From positions 56,334 through 120,333 of the forward strand of contig NZ_JBOFIN010000125.1 in assembly GCF_051650185.1 (NCBI RefSeq): 64,000 nucleotides of DNA. Reading direction: 5' to 3'. Source of the stretch: Scandinavium sp051650185 (GTDB taxonomy: Bacteria; Pseudomonadota; Gammaproteobacteria; Enterobacterales; Enterobacteriaceae). The translations under genes were made by a program, and so were the position numbers. Each line of letters begins with the position of its first letter. The stretch's first letter is position 1. This document shows positions 25,230 to 34,156 of the stretch, piece after piece. Below the pieces are notes generated by a model. It worked only from the letters and a program-made list of their open reading frames with translations, made no database searches and had not been told where the DNA came from.

Positions 25230-26324
25230 TTAGACGTTGAACAGGAAGTTCATCACGTCGCCATCTTTCACGACGTAGTCTTTCCCTTCGGCGCGCATCT
25301 TGCCGGCTTCTTTCGCACCCTGTTCACCTTTGTAGGTGATGAAGTCTTCGAAGGCGATAGTCTGAGCGCGGATAAAGCCTTTTTCGAAGTCGGTGTGGAT
25401 TTTACCTGCGGCCTGTGGGGCCGTTGCGCCGACAGGGATAGTCCATGCGCGAACTTCTTTCACGCCAGCGGTGAAGTAAGTTTGCAGATTCAGCAGCTCG
25501 TAACCTGCGCGGATCACGCGGTTCAGACCTGGTTCTTCCAGACCCAGTTCTGCCATGAACTCATCACGATCTGCGTCATCCAGTTCGGCGATATCGGATT
25601 CAACGGCCGCACAAACGGCAACCACGACGGAACCTTCTGCTGCGGCAATCTCACGCACTTTATCGAGGTACGGGTTGTTTTCGAAACCGTCTTCGTTAAC
25701 GTTGGCGATGTACATGGTTGGCTTCAGGGTCAGGAAGCTCAGGTATTTGATTGCCGCTTTGTCTTCCTCGGTGAGGTTCTTCAGCGCGCGCAGCATACCG
25801 GCGTTTTCCAGCTGTGGCAGGCATTTTTCCAGCGCAGCTTGTTCTGCTTTTGCGTCTTTGTCACCGCCTTTGGCTTTCTTCTGCACACGATGCAATGCAC
25901 GTTCGCAGGTATCGAGATCTGACAGCGCCAGTTCGGTGTTGATAACATCGATATCATCAGCCGGGTCGACTTTGTTATTCACGTGAATGATGTTGTCATT
26001 TTCAAAGCAGCGAACCACGTGGCCAATCGCTTCGGTTTCACGGATGTTGGTCAGGAACTGGTTACCCAGGCCTTCACCTTTGGACGCGCCTTTCACCAGA
26101 CCGGCGATGTCGACAAATTCCATGGTGGTGGGCAGGATGCGCTGTGGCTTCACGATTTCAGCGAGCTGATCCAGACGCGGATCGGGCATGGGTACCACAC
26201 CGGTGTTCGGCTCGATAGTACAGAACGGGAAGTTGGCTGCTTCGATGCCCGCTTTGGTGAGCGCGTTGAACAGGGTGGATTTGCCTACGTTAGGCAGACC
26301 GACGATACCGCATTTAAATCCCAT
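25230..26324 (-). CDS. ychF: Ribosome-associated Obg-family ATPase YchF/EngD
   Basis: 364 aa. The start at 26324 gives MGFKCGIVGLPNVGKST, so the P-loop GLPNVGKST begins at residue 9; four extra upstream codons are unlikely to be used. G3 is DIAGL and G4 is NKVD-like. The non-canonical G4 explains the family's ATP preference. A coiled-coil insertion (about 130-200) and a C-terminal TGS domain (ending DYVVKDGDVMNFLFNV) follow. It binds ribosomes and is linked to oxidative-stress control. It is separated by 115 bp from pth, which lies upstream on the same strand, as in E. coli. Confidence 0.97.
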   Translation of the reverse strand: MGFKCGIVGLPNVGKSTLFNALTKAGIEAANFPFCTIEPNTGVVPMPDPRLDQLAEIVKPQRILPTTMEFVDIAGLVKGASKGEGLGNQFLTNIRETEAIGHVVRCFENDNIIHVNNKVDPADDIDVINTELALSDLDTCERALHRVQKKAKGGDKDAKAEQAALEKCLPQLENAGMLRALKNLTEEDKAAIKYLSFLTLKPTMYIANVNEDGFENNPYLDKVREIAAAEGSVVVAVCAAVESDIAELDDADRDEFMAELGLEEPGLNRVIRAGYELLNLQTYFTAGVKEVRAWTIPVGATAPQAAGKIHTDFEKGFIRAQTIAFEDFITYKGEQGAKEAGKMRAEGKDYVVKDGDVMNFLFNV

Positions 26325-26439
26325 GATGTAAATCACCTTAATCTTTGATAATCAACCTGTTGCAAGTAACAGATTGCAGAAAAGTAAACAACTTCGCCTA
26401 TTATACACGGCGGAGGGCAAAATTGCCGCCCGCCGGGCG

Positions 26440-27024
26440 TTATTGTGCTTTAAAAGCGTGTAAGCGGTTGGTCGCTTTGGTCAGGCCATCTTTCAGCCAC
26501 ACTTCCGTGCAGCGTGCCGCTTCGTCTACCGCTTCGTCTATCAGCTTCTGTTCAGAAGCAGGGGGCTTGCCCAGAACAAAGCCGACAACTTTGTTTTTAT
26601 CGCCCGGATGGCCAATTCCCACGCGTAAACGGTGAAAATTCGGGTTATTGCCAAGCTTGCTGATAATGTCTTTTAATCCGTTGTGGCCGCCATGGCCGCC
26701 ACCCAGTTTAAATTTCGCCACACCCGGTGGCAGATCCAGTTCATCATGCGCCACCAGAATTTCGTCAGGCGCAATGCGGAAGAAGGTGGCCATTGCGGCC
26801 ACGGATTTCCCGCTGAGGTTCATGAACGTGGTGGGTACCAACAGACGGACGTCTTCACCATCAACGTTGATACGCGAGGTGTAGCCGAAGAATTTGCTCT
26901 CTTCGCGCAGCGGCGCGCGAAAGCGTTCAGCCAGTAAATCCACATACCATGCGCCTGCGTTATGGCGAGTCGCGGCATATTCGGCCCCCGGATTGGCGAG
27001 GCCGACAATCAGTTTAATCGTCAC
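26440..27024 (-). CDS. pth: Peptidyl-tRNA hydrolase
   Basis: 194 aa. It frees tRNA from stalled peptidyl-tRNA. A GTG start at 27024, after AGGACTAAACAC, gives the exact 194-residue length and the N-terminus (M)TIKLIVGLANPG seen in E. coli. The longer ATG frame reaching 27087 is not supported. Catalytic His20 is in TRHNAG, Asn10 in LANPG, and the Asp and Asn residues lie in VAHDELDLPPG and GGHNGLK. It precedes ychF on the same strand. Confidence 0.97.
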   Translation of the reverse strand: MTIKLIVGLANPGAEYAATRHNAGAWYVDLLAERFRAPLREESKFFGYTSRINVDGEDVRLLVPTTFMNLSGKSVAAMATFFRIAPDEILVAHDELDLPPGVAKFKLGGGHGGHNGLKDIISKLGNNPNFHRLRVGIGHPGDKNKVVGFVLGKPPASEQKLIDEAVDEAARCTEVWLKDGLTKATNRLHAFKAQ

Positions 27025-27296
27025 GTGTTTAGTCCTGAGTGCGTCGATATCTGGCGCGTAGTGTACTGTAATCGCTGCGGTTGACAAAATGCCGTAAGCC
27101 AGACGATTTGTCTGGTGAATAGTTACGTTGCTGGATAATTAAAATACATAAAGTTCAGTTTGTTATTTGTAAAGTTTTGTTGCTCAGATGTTCGTAATTG
27201 TGATCGCATGCGCACTTAAAGACAAAGGTGTTGTCTATACTTTACACACAAGGACCAGGGGTATTCCCTGTCAACCCAAAGTTCCGGAGGTGACAT
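27025..27296. promoter_or_regulatory. Divergent pth/ychH promoter region
   Basis: 272 bp of AT-rich DNA between divergent genes. It holds a TGTGATCGCATGCGCACT stretch at about 27199-27216 that has one good CRP half-site (TGTGA) and a poor second half. CRP control of ychH is known from E. coli, so this is a plausible but weak site. The ychH start follows GGAGGTGACAT. No gene is seen. Confidence 0.45.
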
Positions 27297-27572
27297 ATGA
27301 AACGCAGAAACGCTTCGCGACTCGGTAACGTGCTCATGGGTTTAGGATTGGTGGTGATGGTTGTCGGCGTCGGTTACTCTATTTTAAACCAGCTTCCGCA
27401 ACTTAACCTGCCGCAGTTTTTCGCCCATGGCGCCGTGTTGAGTATCTTCCTCGGGGCTGTCTTGTGGCTTGCAGGTGCTCGTGTCAGTGGTCATGAGCAG
27501 GTCAGCGACCGATACTGGTGGGTGCGTCACTATGACAAGCGCTGTCGTCGGGACAGCCACCGCCACAGCTAA
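27297..27572 (+). CDS. ychH: Small stress-induced membrane protein YchH
   Basis: 91 aa with two predicted membrane helices (about 10-30 and 43-62) and a basic, His/Arg-rich cytoplasmic tail. It matches E. coli YchH, an inner-membrane protein induced by stress. The start follows a strong ribosome site, TCCGGAGGTGACAT. It is followed directly by a terminator and a BIME, and is divergent from pth as in E. coli. Confidence 0.93.
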   Translation: MKRRNASRLGNVLMGLGLVVMVVGVGYSILNQLPQLNLPQFFAHGAVLSIFLGAVLWLAGARVSGHEQVSDRYWWVRHYDKRCRRDSHRHS

Positions 27573-27582
27573 GTTTTAGCAG

Positions 27583-27605
27583 AACGGCTCCTTCGGGAGC
27601 CGTTT
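27583..27605 (+). terminator. Rho-independent terminator of ychH
   Basis: Perfect stem AACGGCTCC/GGAGCCGTT with a TTCG tetraloop, followed by T residues, 11 bp after the ychH stop. Confidence 0.92.
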
Positions 27606-27633
27606 CTCATATTAGAAATGGGTGAGCCTGCTT

Positions 27634-27716
27634 GCCCGGTGGCGGCGATACCTTACCGGGCCTACAAGCCGAACCTGCAAAATCGTAGGCCCGAGCAAAC
27701 GAAGTGCCGCCGGGCA
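27634..27716. repeat. BIME between ychH and a GNAT gene
   Basis: A forward REP (GCCCGGTGGCGGCG ... CCGGGCCTAC) followed after about 15 bp by an inverted REP (GTAGGCCCG ... GCCGCCGGGC). It lies between the ychH terminator and the convergent acetyltransferase gene, marking the edge of that local insertion. Confidence 0.85.
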
Positions 27717-27729
27717 AGAACGGGCAGTT

Positions 27730-28260
27730 TTACTGAGCAGGGCGCGTATACATGCCTATTGCTTTGCCGTGATAAATGACCTGGTGCTGGAACTGAAAAC
27801 CAAAACGCTCCGCCAGATGGATTGACCGGTGGTTGTCTTCATCAATGATGCAGCAGGTTGGCGCATTCAGCGCTTTATCCGCCCAGGCAAACATCGCTGT
27901 TAATGCTTCTTTCGCATAGCCCTTGCCGTGCACTTCTGGCGTCAGCGCCCAGCCCGCTTCCGGGGAACTTAGCGCAGGCGTTAAATCGCGTTTCGCCTCT
28001 TGCAAGCCAAACGAACCGATATAACGGTTGGAACTCTTTTCAAACACCGCCCAATAGCCGTAACCGAGAACCTGCCAATGCCCGATATAGCGCAACAGAC
28101 GGTTCCAGCTGACTTCCGCACTTTGCGGTTCCCCGCCGATAAATTTCACCACTCCCGGGTTTGCCCAGAAGGCTGCTAAATCGTCAAAATCCTCCACGGC
28201 AAAATGACGCAGTATCAGTCGTTCCGTTTCCAGTCGCGGGGCTTGCGTGAGCATAGTCAT
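27730..28260 (-). CDS. GNAT-family N-acetyltransferase (RimJ/RimL-like)
   Basis: 176 aa acetyl-CoA-dependent transferase of the Acetyltransf_3 type. It opens with LETERLILRHF and has the acetyl-CoA-binding segment GWALTPEVHGKGYAKEAL and then INDE-like IDEDNHRSIHLAERFGF, typical of the RimJ/RimL group that acetylates protein N-termini or small amines. It is not at this place in E. coli K-12, where ychH is followed directly by dauA. Flanking REPs suggest a local insertion. The substrate is unknown. Confidence 0.85.
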   Translation of the reverse strand: MTMLTQAPRLETERLILRHFAVEDFDDLAAFWANPGVVKFIGGEPQSAEVSWNRLLRYIGHWQVLGYGYWAVFEKSSNRYIGSFGLQEAKRDLTPALSSPEAGWALTPEVHGKGYAKEALTAMFAWADKALNAPTCCIIDEDNHRSIHLAERFGFQFQHQVIYHGKAIGMYTRPAQ

Positions 28261-28289
28261 CCTTTTAGTAGGCTAAAGTCGTTGTTCAG

Positions 28290-29996
28290 TCAGGCATTAT
28301 CGCTAATATCAGCCAGCGCTGCATCGCGATCGGGGAAAAATGCGAGCCTGCCAGCAATCGGTTTAACTCCGGCGCGGGCCAGCGTGCGTAACGGCTGAAA
28401 CTCCAGGTTGGACACACGCAATTCGCAGCCTTCAGGCAATTTGCTGACGAACCGCTGGAACGCTTCGAGACCCCCCGCATCCAGCACCGGAACCGCGTCC
28501 CACTTCAGTACCACAATGCGTTTGCCTGCGATTTTACTTTCCAGATCGATAAACACATTCTCTGCCGCAGCGAAAAAGAGCGGACCTATGACCCTGACGA
28601 CCAGAACATCATCGGGAACGGAAACATTCACTGGGGCAAGATGCGTCATTCTCGCGATGCGGCGCATGAATAACAGTGAGGCCAGCACGATACCCACGCT
28701 GATGGCGATAACCATGTCGAACAGCACGGTGAGCGACAGACAAATCAGCATCACAATGATGTCATCGACCGGAGCCCGGCGCAGCAGATGCACAACTTTG
28801 TGCGCCTCGCTCATGTTCCAGGCCACCATCAGTAGTAACGCGGCCATGGCGGAAAGCGGCAGCCATGACAGCAGCGGCGCGAGCACCAGCAACGCCATAA
28901 TGACCAGTATCGCGTGGATAACCGCAGCGACAGGTGACGTTGCGCCAGCACGTACGTTAGCGGCCGACCGGGCGATGGCCGCAGTAGCGGTGATCCCGCC
29001 AAAGAACGGCGCAATCATGTTGCCGAGGCCCTGGCCGATCAGCTCATTGTTCGCTTTATGGCGCGTGCCCGTCATGCCATCCAGTACCACAGCGCACAGT
29101 AATGATTCGATGGCACCGAGCATCGCCATAGAAAATGCCGCAGGCAGCAGCGCCTGAAGCGACGTCCAGCTCAGTTCGAAACTCGATTCCGGCATATTCC
29201 ACGGCAGCACCACTTGTGGAAGCAACTGTGGAATGCCGTTGCCCTGGGTGCCATCGCTTAACACGTAGTGAAACTGTGAGCCGATGGTCGCGACGTGCCC
29301 GCCCAATAAATTCACGATGCCCATTACCGCACAACCGGCCAGCAACGCCGGTAAATGGCCGGGCAGGCGAATCCCCAGCCGTGGCCAGAAGATAAGTATG
29401 CCGAGAGTCACGATGCCGATTGCCGCATCACCCGGATTGACTGTCGGCAGCGCCATGACCAAAGCGCCCACTTTCTGCCAGTAGTGTTCCGGCATAGGAG
29501 ACAATTGCAGGCCAAAGAAATCTTTAATCTGCATGGTGGCAATGGTTATCCCAATCCCGGAGGTGAAACCGAGCGTGACCGAGACGGGAATGTATTCGAT
29601 AAGACGGCCAAAACGCGCAAGACCGAAGAGCACCAGGAACAATCCAGAAAGCAGTGTCGCCATCAGTAACCCGGCAAGCCCGAACTGCTGAGAAACGGGA
29701 TAGAGGATCACCACAAACGCAGCAGTAGGGCCGGAGACGCTGAAACGCGAACCGCCAGCGAGGGCGATAACTATCCCGGCGACCGCGGAAGTGTAGAGGC
29801 CGTATTGGGGAGCAACGCCGCTGCCAATCGCCAGCGCCATCGCCAGGGGAATGGCAATGATCCCGACGGTTATGCCGGCGATAAGATCGCGAGTAAAGCG
29901 GCTAGCGGTGTACTTTTCTTTCCAGCAGGCGTCGATGAGGGCGCGAAACGGCAAGATATCTGCGAGTGTGGCTTTGTTCACAGGGTCTTCATCCAT
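28290..29996 (-). CDS. dauA: SulP-family C4-dicarboxylate/anion transporter DauA
   Basis: 568 aa. About 14 membrane segments (beginning DLIAGITVGIIAIPLAMALA, about 37-56) are followed by a cytoplasmic STAS domain (from about residue 445) ending in VPVLDAGGLEAFQRF. E. coli DauA (YchM) takes up succinate and other C4-dicarboxylates aerobically at acid pH. The body of the protein closely follows E. coli DauA, but the first about 20 residues differ and the product is about 9 residues longer than the usual 559. It lies upstream of and opposite to the acetyltransferase insertion, with prs next in the same direction, as in E. coli. Confidence 0.94.
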   Translation of the reverse strand: MDEDPVNKATLADILPFRALIDACWKEKYTASRFTRDLIAGITVGIIAIPLAMALAIGSGVAPQYGLYTSAVAGIVIALAGGSRFSVSGPTAAFVVILYPVSQQFGLAGLLMATLLSGLFLVLFGLARFGRLIEYIPVSVTLGFTSGIGITIATMQIKDFFGLQLSPMPEHYWQKVGALVMALPTVNPGDAAIGIVTLGILIFWPRLGIRLPGHLPALLAGCAVMGIVNLLGGHVATIGSQFHYVLSDGTQGNGIPQLLPQVVLPWNMPESSFELSWTSLQALLPAAFSMAMLGAIESLLCAVVLDGMTGTRHKANNELIGQGLGNMIAPFFGGITATAAIARSAANVRAGATSPVAAVIHAILVIMALLVLAPLLSWLPLSAMAALLLMVAWNMSEAHKVVHLLRRAPVDDIIVMLICLSLTVLFDMVIAISVGIVLASLLFMRRIARMTHLAPVNVSVPDDVLVVRVIGPLFFAAAENVFIDLESKIAGKRIVVLKWDAVPVLDAGGLEAFQRFVSKLPEGCELRVSNLEFQPLRTLARAGVKPIAGRLAFFPDRDAALADISDNA

Positions 29997-30065
29997 GAGC
30001 GCATCATTTGTGTATCAGATAACAAATGAAGGAGGCATTAGTCATACAAATGGTTGATAAGAAAT

Positions 30066-30095
30066 AAAAAAACCCGCCGCAGCGGGTTTTTATAC
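30066..30095 (-). terminator. Terminator of prs
   Basis: Stem AACCCGC/GCGGGTT with a CGCA loop, having T-rich runs on both sides, so it may work in both directions. It lies 10-40 bp beyond the prs stop on the minus strand. Confidence 0.88.
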
Positions 30096-30104
30096 CGTGC
30101 CCGA

Positions 30105-31052
30105 TTAATGCTCGAACATAGCAGAGATGGATTCTTCGTTGCTGATACGACGAATCGCTTCCGCCAGCATGCCTGACAGAGTCAGGGTACGGACGTTTGG
30201 CAGCGCTTTAATTTCATCAGACAGTGGGATGGTATCGCAGACGATAACTTCGTCGATGACGGAGTTACGCAGGTTACTTGCCGCATTGCCAGAGAAGATT
30301 GGGTGAGTCGCGTAGGCGAACACGCGTTTCGCACCACGCTCTTTCAGCGCCTCGGCGGCTTTGCACAGAGTGCCGCCGGTGTCGATCATGTCATCAACCA
30401 GGACGCAGTCACGACCCGCTACGTCACCGATGATGTGCATCACCTGAGAAACGTTAGCGCGCGGACGACGCTTATCGATGATAGCCATGTCGGTGTCATT
30501 CAAAAGCTTAGCGATAGCACGTGCACGTACTACGCCACCGATGTCCGGAGAAACCACAATAGGGTTTTCCAGTTTCAGTTGCAGCATATCTTCCAGCAGG
30601 ATTGGGCTGCCGAAGACGTTGTCTACGGGTACATCGAAGAAGCCCTGAATCTGTTCAGCATGCAGGTCAACGGTCAGTACGCGGTCAACGCCGACGCTGG
30701 ACAGGAAGTCCGCGACAACTTTGGCAGTGATTGGCACACGAGCAGAACGCACACGGCGGTCCTGACGGGCATAGCCAAAGTAAGGGATTACGGCGGTGAT
30801 ACGGCCTGCGGAAGCACGGCGCAGAGCATCGACCATGACAACCAATTCCATCAGGTTGTCGTTAGTTGGGGCACAAGTGGACTGGATGATGAAAATATCA
30901 CCACCGCGTACGTTTTCGTTGATTTGTACGCTGACTTCGCCGTCGCTAAAACGACCTACAGCGGCGTCGCCAAGAGAAGTGTACAGGCGGTTGGCAATAC
31001 GTTGTGCTAGTTCCGGGGTAGCGTTACCAGCAAAAAGCTTCATATCAGGCAC
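30105..31052 (-). CDS. prs: Ribose-phosphate pyrophosphokinase (PRPP synthetase)
   Basis: 315 aa, making PRPP from ribose-5-phosphate and ATP for nucleotide, NAD, histidine and tryptophan synthesis. A GTG start at 31052 after GAGGTTCTTCTC gives the E. coli length and N-terminus (M)PDMKLFAGN. An ATG frame reaching 31124 is too long. Motifs are FSDGEVSVQINENVRG, the flexible loop YFGYARQDRR, and the PRPP-binding DCVLVDDMIDTGGT. Downstream of ispE in the same direction, as in E. coli, with 134 bp between. Confidence 0.98.
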   Translation of the reverse strand: MPDMKLFAGNATPELAQRIANRLYTSLGDAAVGRFSDGEVSVQINENVRGGDIFIIQSTCAPTNDNLMELVVMVDALRRASAGRITAVIPYFGYARQDRRVRSARVPITAKVVADFLSSVGVDRVLTVDLHAEQIQGFFDVPVDNVFGSPILLEDMLQLKLENPIVVSPDIGGVVRARAIAKLLNDTDMAIIDKRRPRANVSQVMHIIGDVAGRDCVLVDDMIDTGGTLCKAAEALKERGAKRVFAYATHPIFSGNAASNLRNSVIDEVIVCDTIPLSDEIKALPNVRTLTLSGMLAEAIRRISNEESISAMFEH

Positions 31053-31186
31053 GAGAAGAACCTCAGGCATGCGTCCAGTGGTGGATGAATGGGCCAAAAA
31101 CTGTGCGGGCCAGGCGCATTTCATCCAGGCGGTGTATTAAAGAGCACGATGCAACGTCTGGAACGGGGTGACGTTGTCACCGAAAC

Positions 31187-32047
31187 TCAGTCTGCCCCTT
31201 CTAAAGCCTGCATTAACGGTGAAGTGTTTACACCGCGGGCGATAAAGCCCTGCAGCCATTCCGGGGCTTGCTCAAGCACCTGGCGGGCAGCGGATTCGGT
31301 GTCAAATTCAGCAAACACACAGGCCCCTGTGCCAGTCAGGCGCGACGGGGCGTATTCTAACAGCCAGGAAAGCGCCGCATCAACCTTACGAAATCGTTTT
31401 CTTGCGATAACCTCGCAATCGTTGCTGAATTCACAGTTTAGTAACGTTTCAATTGACCTGTGCGGTGAATTTCTGGGCAGTTCAGGATCTTTGAAAATCA
31501 CAGGCGTTGGGATGCTCACGCCAGGATGGGCCACCAGGTACCATTTTTCAGGCACGGTGACCGGCGTCAGGACTTCGCCCACGCCTTCAGCAAAGGCGGC
31601 GTGTCCGCGAACAAAAACGGGCACATCAGCGCCGAGCGTCAGGCCAATGGCAGCCAGTTCATCGACGGACAGGCCGCAGCGCCACAGATGATTGAGTGCC
31701 ACCAGTACGGTTGCTGCATTGGATGACCCCCCACCAAGACCGCCGCCCATCGGTAAGCGCTTGTCGATACTGATATCAGCGCCAGCATTTTCCGTCAGAC
31801 GGCCAGTGTCACTCGCCGCTTTCATCAGCAATCGGGCGGCACGCACGATCAAGTTTTCTTCATCCGGCACGCCCTCAACAGGCGTCAGAAGATGCAGCTC
31901 ACCGTCGTTTCGGACATCGATGGTTATCGTGTCGCCGTAATCAAGAAACTGAAACAGCGTCTGCAACGTGTGATAACCATCGGCACGCTGACCGGTGATG
32001 TAGAGAAAAAGATTCAGCTTTGCCGGGGAGGGCCAACGGGTACTCAT
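31187..32047 (-). CDS. ispE: 4-diphosphocytidyl-2-C-methyl-D-erythritol kinase
   Basis: 286 aa GHMP-family kinase of the MEP isoprenoid pathway. It phosphorylates CDP-methylerythritol. The active-site Lys and Asn are in SPAKLNLFLYITG, the ATP loop is LPMGGGLGGGSSNAA, and the catalytic Asp is in LGADVPVF. The start overlaps the lolB stop by 4 bp (ATGA), so lolB and ispE are coupled. This is the standard enterobacterial lolB-ispE-prs order. Confidence 0.97.
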   Translation of the reverse strand: MSTRWPSPAKLNLFLYITGQRADGYHTLQTLFQFLDYGDTITIDVRNDGELHLLTPVEGVPDEENLIVRAARLLMKAASDTGRLTENAGADISIDKRLPMGGGLGGGSSNAATVLVALNHLWRCGLSVDELAAIGLTLGADVPVFVRGHAAFAEGVGEVLTPVTVPEKWYLVAHPGVSIPTPVIFKDPELPRNSPHRSIETLLNCEFSNDCEVIARKRFRKVDAALSWLLEYAPSRLTGTGACVFAEFDTESAARQVLEQAPEWLQGFIARGVNTSPLMQALEGAD

Positions 32048-32661
32048 TTGACTATCCAGCTATCCATTTTGAGTTTGATGCGCTCGCTGCCCTGGGTCAG
32101 TTCCATATTGGAAGGCAGGGAAGGTTTGCTGTCACTGTCATAGCCGCTGTACACCACTTTCCAGGTTTTGCCGTCCTGGGTGTAGTTCAGTTCGCTCAGA
32201 CGAGCCTGGTCATCAAGTTTGTAATCGGTGGCATCGCCCGGCAGCCCCAGGATCCACTGACGCAGGCTGTTCAACGGAATCGGCATGCCGGTCAGTTTGC
32301 CGATCATCTCTTCGGCATCCGTAGAGGTGTAGGATTTTCCTTTGTTGTCGATGAGCGTCACGCTGCCTGGCTGTGCCGTCAGCGACAACTCGGTGCTGCC
32401 CAGCGGGTTGGTCAGCAGCAGGCGATAGTTATCTTTGCCGGTCTGCTGCCAGAAGAAACGGGCATACACTTTCTGGTCATCGGACAGGAAAGCAAAGGCG
32501 CCGCGAGTTTGATACTGGTTGAGCTGACGCACTTCCTGCTGATGCTGTTGCCACTGAGGGGAATCCGGGCTTTTGCCAGGGCCTTTCGGCGCGTTGAGGG
32601 TACAGGCGGTCAGGACCAGCGCAGCCAGCGGCATCAGGCGCATTACACGGGTTAAGCTCAT
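32044..32661 (-). CDS. lolB: Outer-membrane lipoprotein insertion factor LolB
   Basis: 205 aa. It receives lipoproteins from LolA and inserts them into the outer membrane. The start at 32661 gives a signal peptide with lipobox LTAC (lipidated Cys near residue 20). The frame extending to 32745 runs into the divergent promoter area and is rejected. The mature part has the LolAB fold with repeated Trp/Gln-rich strands (QWQQHQQEVRQLNQY, RGAFAFLSDDQK). It is divergent from hemA. Confidence 0.96.
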   Translation of the reverse strand: MSLTRVMRLMPLAALVLTACTLNAPKGPGKSPDSPQWQQHQQEVRQLNQYQTRGAFAFLSDDQKVYARFFWQQTGKDNYRLLLTNPLGSTELSLTAQPGSVTLIDNKGKSYTSTDAEEMIGKLTGMPIPLNSLRQWILGLPGDATDYKLDDQARLSELNYTQDGKTWKVVYSGYDSDSKPSLPSNMELTQGSERIKLKMDSWIVK

Positions 32662-32857
32662 CGAAAAATCCTTGATATACGTTGCAGTTATAACCCTCAA
32701 TGCTAGCGCCGTGTGCGGGCAGCGTCTACGTTCAAGTTGTCCCAAATCATGATATTACCGATTACTCCGAAAGGGGGCCGTCTCTTTTATTGACCTTGCG
32801 CATCCTGTATGATGCGCTCAGACTAACCTTATCAACGCTGGTACTACTCCTGCATTC

Positions 32858-34114
32858 ATGACGCTCCTGGCACTAGGCATTAACCATAAAACCGCTCCGG
32901 TCGCGCTGCGAGAACGTGTTTCGTTTTCGCCGGATACGCTCGATCAGGCGCTGGAAAGCCTGCTTTCCCAGCCGATGGTGCAGGGCGGTGTGGTGCTGTC
33001 GACGTGTAACCGTACCGAGCTCTATCTCAGCGTTGAAGAGCAAGAGAATTTGCAGGAATCCCTGATTCGCTGGCTGTGTGATTATCATCAGCTCAACGAA
33101 GAAGACCTGCGCAAAAGCCTTTACTGGCACCAGGATGACGATGCAGTTAGCCATCTGATGCGCGTCGCCAGTGGTCTTGATTCGCTGATCCTGGGTGAGC
33201 CGCAAATTCTTGGGCAGGTCAAAAAAGCCTTCGCGGATTCCAGCCGTGGCCATCTCAACGTCAGTGAGCTGGAACGCATGTTCCAGAAATCTTTCTCTGT
33301 GGCAAAACGCGTCCGCACGGAAACCGATATCGGTGCCAGTGCGGTGTCTGTCGCGTTTGCGGCCTGCACGCTGGCCCGGCAAATCTTTGAGTCGCTCTCG
33401 TCCGTCACCGTCTTGCTGGTGGGCGCGGGAGAGACCATTGAGCTCGTTGCCCGTCATCTGCGTGAACATCGCGTCAAAAAAATGCTGATTGCCAACCGTA
33501 CCCGTGAACGTGCGCAAGTGCTTGCGGATGAAGTGGGTGCCGAGGTAATTGCGCTTAGCGATGTCGACGAGCGCCTGAAAGAGGCTGATATCATCATCAG
33601 TTCCACCGCCAGCCCGCTGCCGATTATCGGTAAAGGCATGGTTGAGCGCGCCCTGAAAGCACGCCGAAATCAGCCGATGCTATTGGTGGATATCGCCGTT
33701 CCGCGTGATGTTGAACCGGAAGTGGGCAAATTAGCCAACGCTTATCTCTACAGCGTGGACGACCTGCAAAACATCATTCAGCACAATCTGGCGCAGCGCA
33801 AAGCGGCCGCTCAGCAGGCTGAAACGATTGTCGAACAGGAAGCCAGCGAGTTTATGGCCTGGCTGCGAGCGCAAAGCGTCAGCGAGACCATTCGAGAATA
33901 CCGCTCGCAGGCGGACGTTGTGCGTGAAGAACTCACTGCTCGCGCGCTGGCTGCGTTACAACAAGGCGGCGACGCCGAAGCCATTATGCAGGATCTGGCG
34001 CGTAAGCTGACCAATCGCCTGATCCACGCTCCAACCAAATCACTTCAACAGGCTGCCCGTGACGGGGATGACGAACGCCTGAATATTCTGCGCGACAGCC
34101 TCGGGCTGGAGTAG
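32858..34114 (+). CDS. hemA: Glutamyl-tRNA reductase
   Basis: 418 aa, the first step of tetrapyrrole synthesis by the C5 route: glutamyl-tRNA to glutamate-1-semialdehyde. The nucleophilic Cys is in LSTCNRTE (about residue 50), the NADPH domain has LLVGAGET, and a C-terminal dimerisation helix follows. The length equals that of E. coli HemA. The N-terminal MTLLALGINHKTAP includes the region through which heme-regulated proteolysis acts in relatives. It starts an operon with prfA and prmC; 42 bp separate it from prfA. Confidence 0.98.
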   Translation: MTLLALGINHKTAPVALRERVSFSPDTLDQALESLLSQPMVQGGVVLSTCNRTELYLSVEEQENLQESLIRWLCDYHQLNEEDLRKSLYWHQDDDAVSHLMRVASGLDSLILGEPQILGQVKKAFADSSRGHLNVSELERMFQKSFSVAKRVRTETDIGASAVSVAFAACTLARQIFESLSSVTVLLVGAGETIELVARHLREHRVKKMLIANRTRERAQVLADEVGAEVIALSDVDERLKEADIIISSTASPLPIIGKGMVERALKARRNQPMLLVDIAVPRDVEPEVGKLANAYLYSVDDLQNIIQHNLAQRKAAAQQAETIVEQEASEFMAWLRAQSVSETIREYRSQADVVREELTARALAALQQGGDAEAIMQDLARKLTNRLIHAPTKSLQQAARDGDDERLNILRDSLGLE

Positions 34115-34156
34115 CGCTGCTCTCTCAAATTCTAATTACAGGGTGAATTTACGCCT